A DNA stretch of 64,000 nt, from assembly GCA_026002975.1 (NCBI GenBank), contig BPGJ01000001.1, forward strand, positions 62,001-126,000, read 5' to 3'. The DNA comes from Acidimicrobiia bacterium (GTDB lineage Bacteria > Actinomycetota > Acidimicrobiia > Spongiisociales > ZC4RG35). Each line of letters starts with the position of its first letter. Positions within the stretch are counted from its first letter, which is position 1. Below are positions 33,233 to 41,165 of the stretch, piece after piece. Made by a program: the position numbers and the translations under genes. The notes beneath the pieces are model-generated. The model ran no database searches. It had not been told where the DNA came from and saw only the letters and a program-made list of their open reading frames with translations.

Positions 33233-33898
33233 TCAGGGGAGATCGGGTGCGGGCACCTGATCGGGGAGGTCCACTTGGGGGACGTCCCCCGTCTCGTCTC
33301 CGGCTTCGTCGGGGACGTCGGCATAGTCGTCGGCGACGTCCCGGTTGCCGGACCCGTCGGCGACGTCCCGGTTGCCGGACCCGTCGGCGGCCCGCTCGAG
33401 ACCCGAGGTGGACTCGCCGTCGGAAGCGACTTCGGCGACGTCCTCCCCGTAGTCCCGACCGTCGGCAGGAGTGGTCTCACCCTCGAACACGGCGTCGAGG
33501 ACCGGATCCGCCCGGTCGGGTGCCGGGATCTCGATACCCACCCGGGCGAGGGCGTCGGAAGCCCACTGCTGGGCCGGGTCGGGCAGATTGCCGGTGGCGG
33601 CGAGGCCACCGGTCGTGGCCGCCACCGCGGTGGCGGCGATGGCCAGCTTCCCGAACAGGGAAGAAAGGAAGGTGGTGAGCATGGCTCTTCTCCTCCATCT
33701 AGGGGACAGGGGGGCGACCGGGGGCGTGACCCCGGCTGAAGCGGCCCTCGCCTCTCGGGTCAGTCGACCGATCAACTCGGCGTTCACCGGGGTCTCCGGT
33801 ATCCGGCCGAGCTCCTCGAGGAACCGACCGATCGGCCCGTCTTGGGGAAGCTCGAAGGTCCGCTTCTTCATGTCCCCGTTACCGACGCTCGGCCTCAT
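33233..33898 (-). CDS. Membrane protein coupled to an ECF sigma factor, possible anti-sigma
   Basis: 221 residues starting MRPSVGNGDMKKRTFELPQDG; the ATG overlaps the sigma stop (ATGA). The N-terminal about 65 residues are cytosolic and polar, one helix follows (LFGKLAIAATAVAATTGG), and the remainder is an acidic, repeat-bearing extracytoplasmic tail (DGSGNRDVA twice). The layout of cytosolic domain, single helix and outer tail, together with coupling to an ECF sigma, suggests an anti-sigma or sensor. No HxxxCxxC zinc motif is present. I do not recognise the family. Confidence 0.7.
   Translation of the reverse strand: MRPSVGNGDMKKRTFELPQDGPIGRFLEELGRIPETPVNAELIGRLTREARAASAGVTPPVAPLSPRWRRRAMLTTFLSSLFGKLAIAATAVAATTGGLAATGNLPDPAQQWASDALARVGIEIPAPDRADPVLDAVFEGETTPADGRDYGEDVAEVASDGESTSGLERAADGSGNRDVADGSGNRDVADDYADVPDEAGDETGDVPQVDLPDQVPAPDLP
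33331..33384 (-). repeat. Two perfect 27-bp tandem repeats inside the sigma-partner gene
   Basis: Copies at 33331-33357 and 33358-33384 are identical. In frame each encodes the 9-residue unit DGSGNRDVA. Being a multiple of three, copy number can change without breaking the frame. Confidence 0.85.
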
Positions 33899-34518
33899 TT
33901 CGTACGCCTCCCTTCCAGGATCTTTCGGAGCCGTCGAAACGCCCGCTGTTGGAGCTGGTTCACCGCGCCCGGGGTGCGGCCCATGATCCGGGCGATTTCT
34001 TTGGTCGAGAAGCCACCCATCACCCGCAGGAGTATCGCCTCCCGCTGGGCGGCCGGCAGTCGGCGGAGTGCCTCCATCAGCTCCGTTTCCTCGATCGCGG
34101 CGACCGCTTCGGTCTCGGCGGACGGTGAAGGCGGAGCCAGACGACCCAGCTCCCGGTGGTCCGAACCTACGGCAGGTCGCCGGCTGGACCTCCTTCGCTG
34201 GTCGATCACCCGGTGATGGGCCACCATGAACACCCACGACCTGAACCCGGCCGCGTCCCCCCGGAAGGCCGGCAAACCACGCGCCACGTGGAGCCATGTC
34301 TCTCCGACTGCCTCGTCGACGTCGTCGGAACCCAGACGCCGCACATATGCCCGGAGTGGAGGGTCGAGCTCGGACACGATCCGCTCCCAGGCCCATTCGG
34401 CTCCGGCCCGGGCGGCTTCCATCACCGACTCGAACGCCTCGACCGGGAGCGAGTCGAGGGCGCGCTGGGAACTCATCACGGTCGTTACCGACCGGGCCGC
34501 CGGTTTTCGTACGGTCAT
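33895..34518 (-). CDS. ECF-family RNA polymerase sigma factor
   Basis: 207 residues. Region 2: LRAYVRRLGSDDVDEAVGETWLHV and FRSWVFMVAHHRVIDQRRR; region 4: LPAAQREAILLRVMGGFSTKEIARIMGRTPGAVNQLQQRAFRRL. Two-region layout is that of ECF sigmas. The start is ATG 34518 or ATG 34476 (MSSQR); neither has a clear ribosome site. The next gene, starting on its stop, is the presumed regulator. Divergent from the thioredoxin-domain gene. Confidence 0.92.
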   Translation of the reverse strand: MTVRKPAARSVTTVMSSQRALDSLPVEAFESVMEAARAGAEWAWERIVSELDPPLRAYVRRLGSDDVDEAVGETWLHVARGLPAFRGDAAGFRSWVFMVAHHRVIDQRRRSSRRPAVGSDHRELGRLAPPSPSAETEAVAAIEETELMEALRRLPAAQREAILLRVMGGFSTKEIARIMGRTPGAVNQLQQRAFRRLRKILEGRRTK

Positions 34519-34561
34519 CCTGAGAGTTGTCGGTCCCCTGCCGGTTGGGCTGAACCACGAC

Positions 34562-34567
34562 TAGGGT
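34562..34567 (+). promoter_or_regulatory. -10 box for the thioredoxin-domain gene
   Basis: TAGGGT, 9 nt before ATG 34577. Confidence 0.45.
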
Positions 34568-34576
34568 CGGTGGTCC

Positions 34577-35806
34577 ATGGCGAACCGTCTCGCCCGAGCC
34601 ACTTCCCCCTATCTCCGGCAGCACGCCGACAACCCGGTGGACTGGTACGAGTGGGGACCGGAGGCGTTCGAACGCGCCCGCCGCGAGGACAAACCGATCC
34701 TGCTGTCGGTCGGCTACGCCTCCTGCCATTGGTGTCACGTCATGGCGCACGAATCCTTCGAGGATCCCGCCACCGCCGAGCTGATGAACCGTCTGTTCGT
34801 GAACGTGAAGGTGGACAGGGAGGAACGCCCCGACGTGGACGCCCTGTACATGGAGGCCGTCCAGGCGATGACGGGACGGGGAGGCTGGCCGATGACGGTG
34901 TGGCTGACCCCCGATGGGCGACCCTTCTACGCGGGCACCTATTTCCCGGCCACCGACCGTCACGGCATGCCCTCGTTCCGGAGGGTGTGCCTGGCGGTGG
35001 CGGAAGCCTGGGCGGAACGCCGGCAGGAGGTGGTCGACCAGGCCGACCGGCTGACCGAGGCGATCGGGAGGAAGCTGCCTCCGGCCGACCGACCGCCGAC
35101 CGGCGACCAGCTCGCCGAAGCCCTCCGCCTGGTGGAACGGACCTTCGACCCGGTCCACGGCGGTTTCGGCACCGCCCCCAAGTTCCCCCAGGCCCCGCTG
35201 CTCGAGTTCCTGCTCAGAGCCCGCCGGAGACCGTGGGGCGGGGAAGCCGACCGGATGCTCGGCGTCACCCTGGAGAGGATGGCCCGGGGCGGGATCTTCG
35301 ATCAGCTGGGCGGTGGTTTCGCCCGGTACTCGGTGGACGAGCGCTGGCTGGTTCCCCACTTCGAGAAGATGCTGTACGACAACGCGCAGCTCGCCCGTCT
35401 GTACATGTGGGCGGGGGTCGAGCTGGGGAGCCGGCATCTGGGATGGGTGGCGGAGCAGACCTTCGCCTACATGCTCCGTGACCTGCGTCATCCGGACGGC
35501 GGCTTCTACTCGGCGGAGGACGCCGACAGCGAAGGCGTGGAGGGCGAGTTCTACGTTTGGAGCCACCAGGAGTTCGTCGAGGTGGTCGGCGACCCGGCCG
35601 AGCCGATCTGCGAGTACTTCGGCGTGACCCCGGAGGGCAACTTCGAGGGTCGCAACGTGCTGTCCCGTCCGGTCGAGGTGGCGGAGCTGGCGGCGAGATG
35701 GGGTTGGGAGACGGAGGACTTGGTGCGGCCGTGGAGGAGGCCCGGAAGAAGCTGTTCGAGGCCCGGTCCCGGCGGGTGCGGCCCGGCCTGGACGACAAGG
35801 TGGTGA
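34577..35806 (+). CDS. YyaL/DUF255 thioredoxin-domain protein, N-terminal part (frameshifted)
   Basis: Residues 1-170 form the DUF255 thioredoxin-like domain with [20 protein letters not shown] (CxxC-type CHWC) and [16 protein letters not shown]. The glycosidase-like helical barrel begins after ([51 protein letters not shown]). Sense is lost after WGWETED (near 35720): the frame then reads an Arg/Pro-rich tail to a stop at 35806. The true continuation is in the frame one base back. Family members run about 650-700 residues, so the two parts make one gene. Function of the family is poorly known. Confidence 0.8.
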   Translation: MANRLARATSPYLRQHADNPVDWYEWGPEAFERARREDKPILLSVGYASCHWCHVMAHESFEDPATAELMNRLFVNVKVDREERPDVDALYMEAVQAMTGRGGWPMTVWLTPDGRPFYAGTYFPATDRHGMPSFRRVCLAVAEAWAERRQEVVDQADRLTEAIGRKLPPADRPPTGDQLAEALRLVERTFDPVHGGFGTAPKFPQAPLLEFLLRARRRPWGGEADRMLGVTLERMARGGIFDQLGGGFARYSVDERWLVPHFEKMLYDNAQLARLYMWAGVELGSRHLGWVAEQTFAYMLRDLRHPDGGFYSAEDADSEGVEGEFYVWSHQEFVEVVGDPAEPICEYFGVTPEGNFEGRNVLSRPVEVAELAARWGWETEDLVRPWRRPGRSCSRPGPGGCGPAWTTRW

Positions 35807-36615
35807 CCGCCTGGAACGGGTTGGCGATCAGGGCCCTGGCCGATGCGGGAGCGGTGTGGAAACGACCCGAGCTGATCGACCACGCCCGGGCCGCGGCCCG
35901 TTTCGTGCTGGAGCATCTCACCACCGCCGACGGTCGGCTGCACCGTTCGTGGGCCGGAGGCCGTCCCGGACCCGGCGGGTTCCTCGACGACTACGCAGCG
36001 ATGGCGGTCGGGCTGTTCTCCTTGTACGCCGCCACCGGGGAGGTGGAATGGTTCACCGAAGCGGCCCGGCTCACCCGTTCGATCCCAGACCACTTCACCG
36101 ATCCCGAGGGCGGGTTCTTCCAGACCCCCGACGACGGCGAAGCTCTGATCAAACGACCCAAGGATCTGATGGACAACCCCGCCCCTTCCGGCACATCGCT
36201 GGCGGTGGAGGCTCTCCTCCTGTTGTACGCCTACACGGGAGACGACGGCTGTCGACGTCTGGCCGAGGAGACCGCCAGGACGTCGGGTCTCCTGGTGCAG
36301 CGGTACCCGTCGGCGGTCGGGCATCTGCTGGCGGTGCTCACCTCGGTGGATCAGGGACTGAGGGAGCTGGCGGTGGTGGGCGAAGCCGCCGAAGACGTCG
36401 CCCGTCCGTTCTGGGAGCGATACCGGCCCGAAGTGGTGTTGGCGATGGGCCGGGGCGGCGCCGACCCGGAAACGGTGCCTCTGCTGGAAGGGCGGGCCCG
36501 CCCGGGCTCCACCGTGGCGTACCTGTGCGAGGACTTCACCTGTCTGCAGCCGGTCGAAACCGCCGACGAGTTGAGGGAGCTGCTGGGATCAGCGACCGGC
36601 CGCGGCCTCGGCTAG
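35731..36615 (+). CDS. YyaL/DUF255 protein, C-terminal part (after frameshift)
   Basis: From about GTG 35731 the frame reads [20 protein letters not shown] and [20 protein letters not shown], which is the conserved continuation of the preceding fragment, and goes on through [20 protein letters not shown] to a tail ending LREL. A single missing base between about 35700 and 35731 would restore one roughly 675-residue protein. It is either an assembly indel or a recent pseudogene. The end overlaps the convergent ROK kinase by 27 nt. Confidence 0.75.
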   Translation: MEEARKKLFEARSRRVRPGLDDKVVTAWNGLAIRALADAGAVWKRPELIDHARAAARFVLEHLTTADGRLHRSWAGGRPGPGGFLDDYAAMAVGLFSLYAATGEVEWFTEAARLTRSIPDHFTDPEGGFFQTPDDGEALIKRPKDLMDNPAPSGTSLAVEALLLLYAYTGDDGCRRLAEETARTSGLLVQRYPSAVGHLLAVLTSVDQGLRELAVVGEAAEDVARPFWERYRPEVVLAMGRGGADPETVPLLEGRARPGSTVAYLCEDFTCLQPVETADELRELLGSATGRGLG

Positions 36616-37455
36616 CACGAACCCGCCCAGGATCCCCGAGTCGTCGCCCAGAGCAGGAGGCACGACGAATTCGGCCCGGTGCTGGTCGGTCACTCCGTAA
36701 CCGGCCAGCTCGTCGAGGAGTTTCACCCCGACCGACCCCACCAGGCCCGGCAGCCGGGAAACCCCACCTCCCAGGACGATCTTCTCCGGACAGAGGACGT
36801 ACACCACCTGTCTCAGGCCGCGGGCCAGGTAGGTGGATGCCAGCGACACGGCAGCTTCGGTCTCGGAACCCAGCTCCGAAGGGGGCCGTCCGAACCGCCG
36901 CTCGAGGGCCGGACCCGACACCATGCCCTCCAGGCAATCCCCGTGGAAAGGGCAGATCCCGGCGAATTCGTCGCCCGGTAGTCGGGTCACCGAGACATGG
37001 CCCATCTCGGGATGGACGAGGCCGTGGAGGGGCCGCCCTCCGATCACCGCACCTCCTCCCACCCCGGTACCCACCGTCACGTACACCACCGGGTCCATGC
37101 CCCGACCGGCCCCCCACCGCCACTCTCCCAGGGCTGCACCGTTCACGTCGGTGTCGATGCCGACCGGCACCCCCAGGCTCTCGGCCAGGCGCCCGGCCAG
37201 GTTCACACCCTTCCAGCCCGGTTTGGGCGTCGAGGTTATGGTGCCCCAATTCGGGTGCCCTTCCCTGAGCTCGACCGGACCGAAGGTGGCCACTCCCAGA
37301 GCACGTATCGGATAGCGGGTGAGGAACTCGACCACCGAAGACAGGGTGGTGTCGGGGTCGGAGGTGGGGATCACGGTCCGGGCCTCCACCCGGTCGGGGC
37401 CGGTTCCCACCGCGCAGACGAACTTGGTGCCTCCGGCCTCGACCGCGCCCCACAT
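36589..37455 (-). CDS. ROK-family sugar kinase, fructokinase-like
   Basis: 288 residues. GAVEAGGTKFVCAVG is the ATP-binding phosphate-1 motif in the fructokinase-type ROK wording; DTDVNGAALGEWRWGAG, VYVTVGTGVGGGAVI, and the zinc site HPEMGHVSV...GICPFHGDCLEG are all present. Members phosphorylate fructose, mannose or glucose. ATG 37455 is preferred to TTG 37464. It follows cysM by 13 nt and may be the last gene of that operon, though no functional tie to sulfur metabolism is apparent. Confidence 0.88.
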   Translation of the reverse strand: MWGAVEAGGTKFVCAVGTGPDRVEARTVIPTSDPDTTLSSVVEFLTRYPIRALGVATFGPVELREGHPNWGTITSTPKPGWKGVNLAGRLAESLGVPVGIDTDVNGAALGEWRWGAGRGMDPVVYVTVGTGVGGGAVIGGRPLHGLVHPEMGHVSVTRLPGDEFAGICPFHGDCLEGMVSGPALERRFGRPPSELGSETEAAVSLASTYLARGLRQVVYVLCPEKIVLGGGVSRLPGLVGSVGVKLLDELAGYGVTDQHRAEFVVPPALGDDSGILGGFVLAEAAAGR

Positions 37456-37468
37456 GCCGGTCAACCTA

Positions 37469-38413
37469 TCACCAGAGGGTGGAACCCACCGCCTTCTCCT
37501 CGGCCAGGTCGAGAGAGCCGGTGTAGATGCCGGTCGACAGGTATTTCCATCCTGCGTCGGGCAGGACGGTGACCAGCACCGAACCCGGAGGGAGGTCCCC
37601 GGCGATCCGGAGGGCGGCGTAGACCGCAGCTCCCGAGGACGGTCCCACGAACAGACCTTCGGCGTCCAGGAGCAGGCGGGTCGTCTCGATGGAGGGCCGC
37701 AACCTGACCAGCAGCTTGCGGTCGACCACCGCCGGGTCGAAGACCGGCGGGATGTAACCCTCGGCCAGGGACCGCAGCCCGGCGATCGTCTCCCCGGCGG
37801 GCGGCTCCGCGGCGATCACCTTCAGATCGGGCCACACCTCCTTGAGGTGGGCGCCTACTCCGGTCAGGGTTCCGCCCGTGCCCAGACACGCCACGAAGAC
37901 GTCCGCCCGGTCGATGCCCATGGCGGCTAGCTGGGTGACGATCTCGGGCCCGGTGGTGGCTGCATGCACCTCGGGATTGGCCGGGTTCTCGTACTGGTGG
38001 AGCATGAGGTGCCCCTCGTCCCGGGCCAGGCGCTCGGCCAGCGTCACCGCGCCGTTCGAGCCTTCGGCGCCCGGCGAGAACCGGACCTCGGCTCCGAAAG
38101 CCTCCAGCAGCTCGATCCTCTCGGCGGATACGTTGTCGGGAACGACGACCGCCAGGCGGTATCCCCGCATCCGGGCGATGCGGGCCAGGGCGATTCCGGT
38201 GTTCCCCGAGCTGGGTTCGATGAGCCGGTCGCCGGGTCGCAGCAGGCCTCTGGTCTCGGCGGCGGCCACCATGGCGGCCGCGACCCTGTCCTTGACCGAG
38301 CCGGTCGGGAGATGCCATTCGCATTTGGCGAAGATCCGCACCCCGGTCGGCGACAGCCGGGTCAGCTCGATCAGAGGGGTCTCCCGGATGCCGAACTCGG
38401 TGAGGTCGATCAA
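37469..38413 (-). CDS. cysM: CysM-type O-phosphoserine/cysteine synthase partnered with CysO
   Basis: 314 residues, PLP fold type II. The PLP lysine is in LPTGSVKDRVAAAM, the phosphate loop in EPSSGNTGIALARI and CLGTGGTLTGVG. The gene order mec-cysO-cysM is that of Mycobacterium, where CysM uses O-phosphoserine and CysO thiocarboxylate as sulfur donor. I infer the same here from gene context. TTG start 5 nt after the cysO stop, with a GAGG upstream. The C-terminus is long enough to include the flexible lid known in mycobacterial CysM. Confidence 0.9.
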   Translation of the reverse strand: MIDLTEFGIRETPLIELTRLSPTGVRIFAKCEWHLPTGSVKDRVAAAMVAAAETRGLLRPGDRLIEPSSGNTGIALARIARMRGYRLAVVVPDNVSAERIELLEAFGAEVRFSPGAEGSNGAVTLAERLARDEGHLMLHQYENPANPEVHAATTGPEIVTQLAAMGIDRADVFVACLGTGGTLTGVGAHLKEVWPDLKVIAAEPPAGETIAGLRSLAEGYIPPVFDPAVVDRKLLVRLRPSIETTRLLLDAEGLFVGPSSGAAVYAALRIAGDLPPGSVLVTVLPDAGWKYLSTGIYTGSLDLAEEKAVGSTLW

Positions 38414-38418
38414 GTCGC

Positions 38419-38700
38419 CTACCTCGCTCCCCCGGCCACCGCGGGAAGGATGGTTATCTCGGCGTCGTCCCGCACCGGAGTGTCGAGGCCGTCCAGGTAG
38501 CGGATGTCTTCGTCGTCGACGAACACGTTGACGAACACACCCAGATCGCCGTCGGGGGCGAGCTGCGCCGCCAAGGCCGGGTAACGGCGGGCCAGGTCGG
38601 CGAACACCTCCCCGACCGTGTCGCCGGTCGCCTCCACCGTCTTGGCGCCGCCGGCGTGTTGCCGAAGGACGGTTGGCAGCTGGATCTTCACGGTGCTCAT
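38419..38700 (-). CDS. cysO: CysO-type ubiquitin-like sulfur carrier with GG-AR tail
   Basis: 93 residues, beta-grasp (MoaD/ThiS) fold: STVKIQLPTVLRQHAGGAKT, VFVNVFVDDEDIRYLDGLDT, then ITILPAVAGGAR. Sulfur carriers must expose a C-terminal Gly-Gly to be adenylated; here two residues, Ala-Arg, follow the Gly-Gly. The adjacent JAMM peptidase could remove them. Start ATG overlaps the mec stop (ATGA). Acts as cytosolic sulfur donor to CysM as a thiocarboxylate, by family and context. Confidence 0.92.
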   Translation of the reverse strand: MSTVKIQLPTVLRQHAGGAKTVEATGDTVGEVFADLARRYPALAAQLAPDGDLGVFVNVFVDDEDIRYLDGLDTPVRDDAEITILPAVAGGAR

Positions 38701-39104
38701 CTCGTCTCCTCCTCGATGTCGATCTCGGTGATGGTTCCGTCGTGGATTCGGAAGGCTCGAAGCTGGGGCCGGTCCCGGTCGGCGAGTCCGATCAGGAAGT
38801 AGACCCATTCGGGGTCGGGGGCCAACCTGACGTCGGTGGGCGAGGGGTAGGCCTGGCTGTGGGGATGAGAGTGGAACACCCCCACCAGCTCCCACCCTTG
38901 CCTCTCGGCGTGCTTCAACGCCCGGAAGTGCTCGACCGGGTCGATGGTGTAGTTGGTGGGTGAGGCCAGCACGTTGGTCAAGGGGTACGCCATGCGCAGT
39001 CCTCGTCGGTCGCCCGCAACCAGCCCGCATGCCTCCTCCGGGTAACAGTTCTCGGCGTGGACCAGCATCGCCTGTTTGATCTGGGCGGGCAGTCTGAGGC
39101 TCAT
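38697..39104 (-). CDS. mec: Mec-type JAMM/MPN+ metalloprotease
   Basis: 135 residues. The JAMM zinc site is complete: Glu in YPEEACGLVAG, then GVFHSHPHSQAYPSPTDV (HxHx7SxxD). In Mycobacterium, Mec cleaves the CysO-cysteine adduct to free cysteine. In this locus it could also trim the Ala-Arg tail of CysO before activation. Both its start and stop are fused by ATGA to the flanking genes. Confidence 0.93.
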   Translation of the reverse strand: MSLRLPAQIKQAMLVHAENCYPEEACGLVAGDRRGLRMAYPLTNVLASPTNYTIDPVEHFRALKHAERQGWELVGVFHSHPHSQAYPSPTDVRLAPDPEWVYFLIGLADRDRPQLRAFRIHDGTITEIDIEEETR

Positions 39105-39448
39105 CCGGGCACCTTCGACAAGTACTCGGCGACCTGACCGGCCGACTCGATGACCGAGCGGCCGCTCCGGCGCATCACCAGTCGACCTCTGGCGTCCACC
39201 ACCAGCAGGGTGGGCAGGGCCCGGATGTCCACCCCCCGCAGCTGGCCGACCGACACCCGTCGAGGCTGGACTCCGTGGCGTTCCAGCGCCGCCATCGCCG
39301 CTCCGCACAGCCGACACCAGTCGGCGGTGACCAGGGTCACCCCCGGCTCCAGGCGACCCCGTTGCCGGGGAGTCCGCCTCTCCCACCACCGCACCACCAG
39401 CCAGGCGGCGGCCACCACCACGACGAGGAGGACGAACCGCTCCGTCAT
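39101..39448 (-). CDS. Membrane-anchored thioredoxin-like protein
   Basis: 115 residues. The N-terminal helix FVLLVVVVAAAWLVVRWW is followed by a thioredoxin fold with TADWCRLCGAAMAALERHG (CxxC = CRLC), a cis-Pro segment RALPTLLVVDARG and an end AEYLSKVPG. The helix has positives on its C-terminal side (WERRTPRQRGR), which would place the domain in the cytosol. ATG 39448 overlaps the DUF4395 stop (ATGA). It is likely to pass electrons or sulfur between DUF4395 and the CysO system; that is inference. Confidence 0.82.
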   Translation of the reverse strand: MTERFVLLVVVVAAAWLVVRWWERRTPRQRGRLEPGVTLVTADWCRLCGAAMAALERHGVQPRRVSVGQLRGVDIRALPTLLVVDARGRLVMRRSGRSVIESAGQVAEYLSKVPG

Positions 39449-39855
39449 CTGGCCACCACCTTCTCGTAGAGGATGCAGCCGACACAGACGCGGGTGGTGG
39501 CAGCCAGCCCGGCCAGGGCCGTTACCAGCAGTGTCAGAGCCCACCCCACCGTCTCGGCTCCTCCGTAGAGGAACACCGTGGCGACACCCAACGTGACCGA
39601 GCCGACGAGCTGGGCGAATCTGGGTGGCGCCGCAGGTTCGTACTCGACGGGCTGGTTCAGTCGGGGGCGGATCAGACCCAGGTAGATCCTGGTCAGGGGA
39701 GCGAATCTGGGTCCGCCCAGCCAGGAGACGGCGAGGACCACGAAGGTCAGAGCTACCAGCCACCGCAGCTGGGCGACGAAGGCCACCGCGGTCAGGACTG
39801 CGACCACGGCCTGGTTGAATCGGGGGACGTTCACGTCGACGGTCGGCTCCGGCAT
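39445..39855 (-). CDS. DUF4395 family membrane protein
   Basis: 136 residues. Opens VDVNVPRFNQAVVAVLTAVA, typical of DUF4395. Helices lie at about residues 14-48 and 80-125. A CVGC pair (TTRVCVGCILYEKV) occurs at the C-terminal end. Shine-Dalgarno AGGAGGTG fixes ATG 39855. DUF4395 proteins often neighbour thioredoxins and sulfurtransferases; a role in sulfur or thiol delivery across or at the membrane is suggested by this operon, but no function is established. Confidence 0.85.
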   Translation of the reverse strand: MPEPTVDVNVPRFNQAVVAVLTAVAFVAQLRWLVALTFVVLAVSWLGGPRFAPLTRIYLGLIRPRLNQPVEYEPAAPPRFAQLVGSVTLGVATVFLYGGAETVGWALTLLVTALAGLAATTRVCVGCILYEKVVAR

Positions 39856-39908
39856 GGGGAAACACCTCCTGGGAAGGGGAGAGGGTCGGCGGGTTTCGGC
39901 CGGGGCGG

Positions 39909-41084
39909 TCAGGCGGTCCGAGCGACCGACCCGGCCGGCATACACAGACCGTCGTACTCGACGATCTTGGGGGGCATCTGCTCGTCGGCGCAGGCTGGGC
40001 ATCGGGGGTTGCGCCGCAGCCGGAGGGTGCGGAACTCCTCGGTCAAGGCGTCGTAGGTGAGCAGCCGCCCGACCAGCGGTTCGCCCACCCCGAGCAGCAG
40101 CTTGATCGCCTCCATGGCCTCGATCGACCCGATGATGCCGGGCAGGACGCCCAGCACACCCGCCTCGGCACAGGAGGGAGCGAGCTCGGGGGGTGGAGGT
40201 TGGGGGAAGAGGCACCTGTAGCAGGGGCCTTCGTAGGGTTTGAAGACGCTCACCTGGCCCTCGAAACGGAAGATGGCGCCGTGCACCACCGGGATCTTCA
40301 GATGGAGGGACGCGTCGTTCACCAGGTAGCGGGTGGGGAAGTTGTCGCCGCCGTCGACCACCAGGTCGTATCCCGACATGATGTCCAGCACGTTGTCGGC
40401 CGAGAGCCGCTCCATGTAGGGCTCGATCTTCACGTCGGGGTTGATCGCCTGGAGGGTCTCGCGGGCCGACTCGACTTTGGGCACCCCCACCCGGTCGAGG
40501 GTGTGGAGGATCTGCCGCTGCAGGTTGGTGGCGTCCACCACGTCGAAGTCGACGATTCCCAGCGTTCCCACACCCGCCGCTGCGAGGTAGAACGCCGCCG
40601 GGGATCCCAGGCCTCCCGCCCCGACCAGCAGCACCTTCGACTCGAGCAGTTTGATCTGCCCCTCCTCCCCTACCTCGGGAAGCAGGGTGTGTCGGCTGTA
40701 GCGGGCCTTCTGCTCCTTGGTCAAGGTCCGGGGCGTCTCCCAGGGCCGCCCCTCGGCCTTCCACCGTCCGAACCCGCCGGCCATCGACGACACGTTGCGG
40801 TAGCCCATGTCCGCCAGCGCCTTGGCCGCCAACGCCGACCGGGCCCCTCCCGCGCAATACAGGATCAGCTCCGTGTCGGGATCCGGGACGTGCATGCCGA
40901 TGCTGGATTCCAACAGGCCCCGGGGGATCAGCTTGGCGCCCCGGATCGCCCCCTGTTCGTACTCGTCGGGTTCCCTCACGTCGACGATGACGACCTCGCC
41001 CAGGCGCTCCTCGACCTCGGCCGGGGAGACTTCGCGGATCTGCTTCTTTGCCTGGGCGACCAGCTCCTGGTAGGTGAGCGCCAT
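39909..41084 (-). CDS. MoeB/ThiF-type adenylyltransferase with N-terminal rhodanese domain (MoeZ-like)
   Basis: 391 residues. Residues 1-105 are a rhodanese domain (VVIVDVREPDEYEQGAI, active Cys in LILYCAGGARSALAA). From about 120 the E1-like domain begins (YSRHTLLPEVGEEGQIKL, VGAGGLGSPAAFYLAA, VVDGGDNFPTRYLVND, zinc cysteines CYRCLFP and CPAC). It would adenylate and thiolate CysO. In mycobacterial MoeZ the order is reversed (ThiF then rhodanese). ATG 41084 is used; an upstream ATG 41135 sits almost on a TATTCT box and is unlikely. Confidence 0.92.
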   Translation of the reverse strand: MALTYQELVAQAKKQIREVSPAEVEERLGEVVIVDVREPDEYEQGAIRGAKLIPRGLLESSIGMHVPDPDTELILYCAGGARSALAAKALADMGYRNVSSMAGGFGRWKAEGRPWETPRTLTKEQKARYSRHTLLPEVGEEGQIKLLESKVLLVGAGGLGSPAAFYLAAAGVGTLGIVDFDVVDATNLQRQILHTLDRVGVPKVESARETLQAINPDVKIEPYMERLSADNVLDIMSGYDLVVDGGDNFPTRYLVNDASLHLKIPVVHGAIFRFEGQVSVFKPYEGPCYRCLFPQPPPPELAPSCAEAGVLGVLPGIIGSIEAMEAIKLLLGVGEPLVGRLLTYDALTEEFRTLRLRRNPRCPACADEQMPPKIVEYDGLCMPAGSVARTA

Positions 41085-41136
41085 GCGGGGTTCTCTCGGT
41101 TCGGGTCGGTCTTCAACCACGTTTCTACTCACCATG

Positions 41137-41165
41137 AGAATAGGGGAAATTCGGCCTGATCAAAA
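41137..41165 (-). promoter_or_regulatory. Candidate promoter for the sulfur-carrier operon
   Basis: On the minus strand TTTTGA (41160-41165) and TATTCT (41137-41142) are 17 nt apart. The -35 is poor. It overlaps the end of ctaA. The transcript would have a leader of about 45 nt before ATG 41084. Confidence 0.35.

Noticed and set aside
34577-36615. Programmed -1 frameshift in the YyaL-type gene
   Set aside because: No convincing slippery heptamer or downstream structure near 35700-35735; an indel is simpler.
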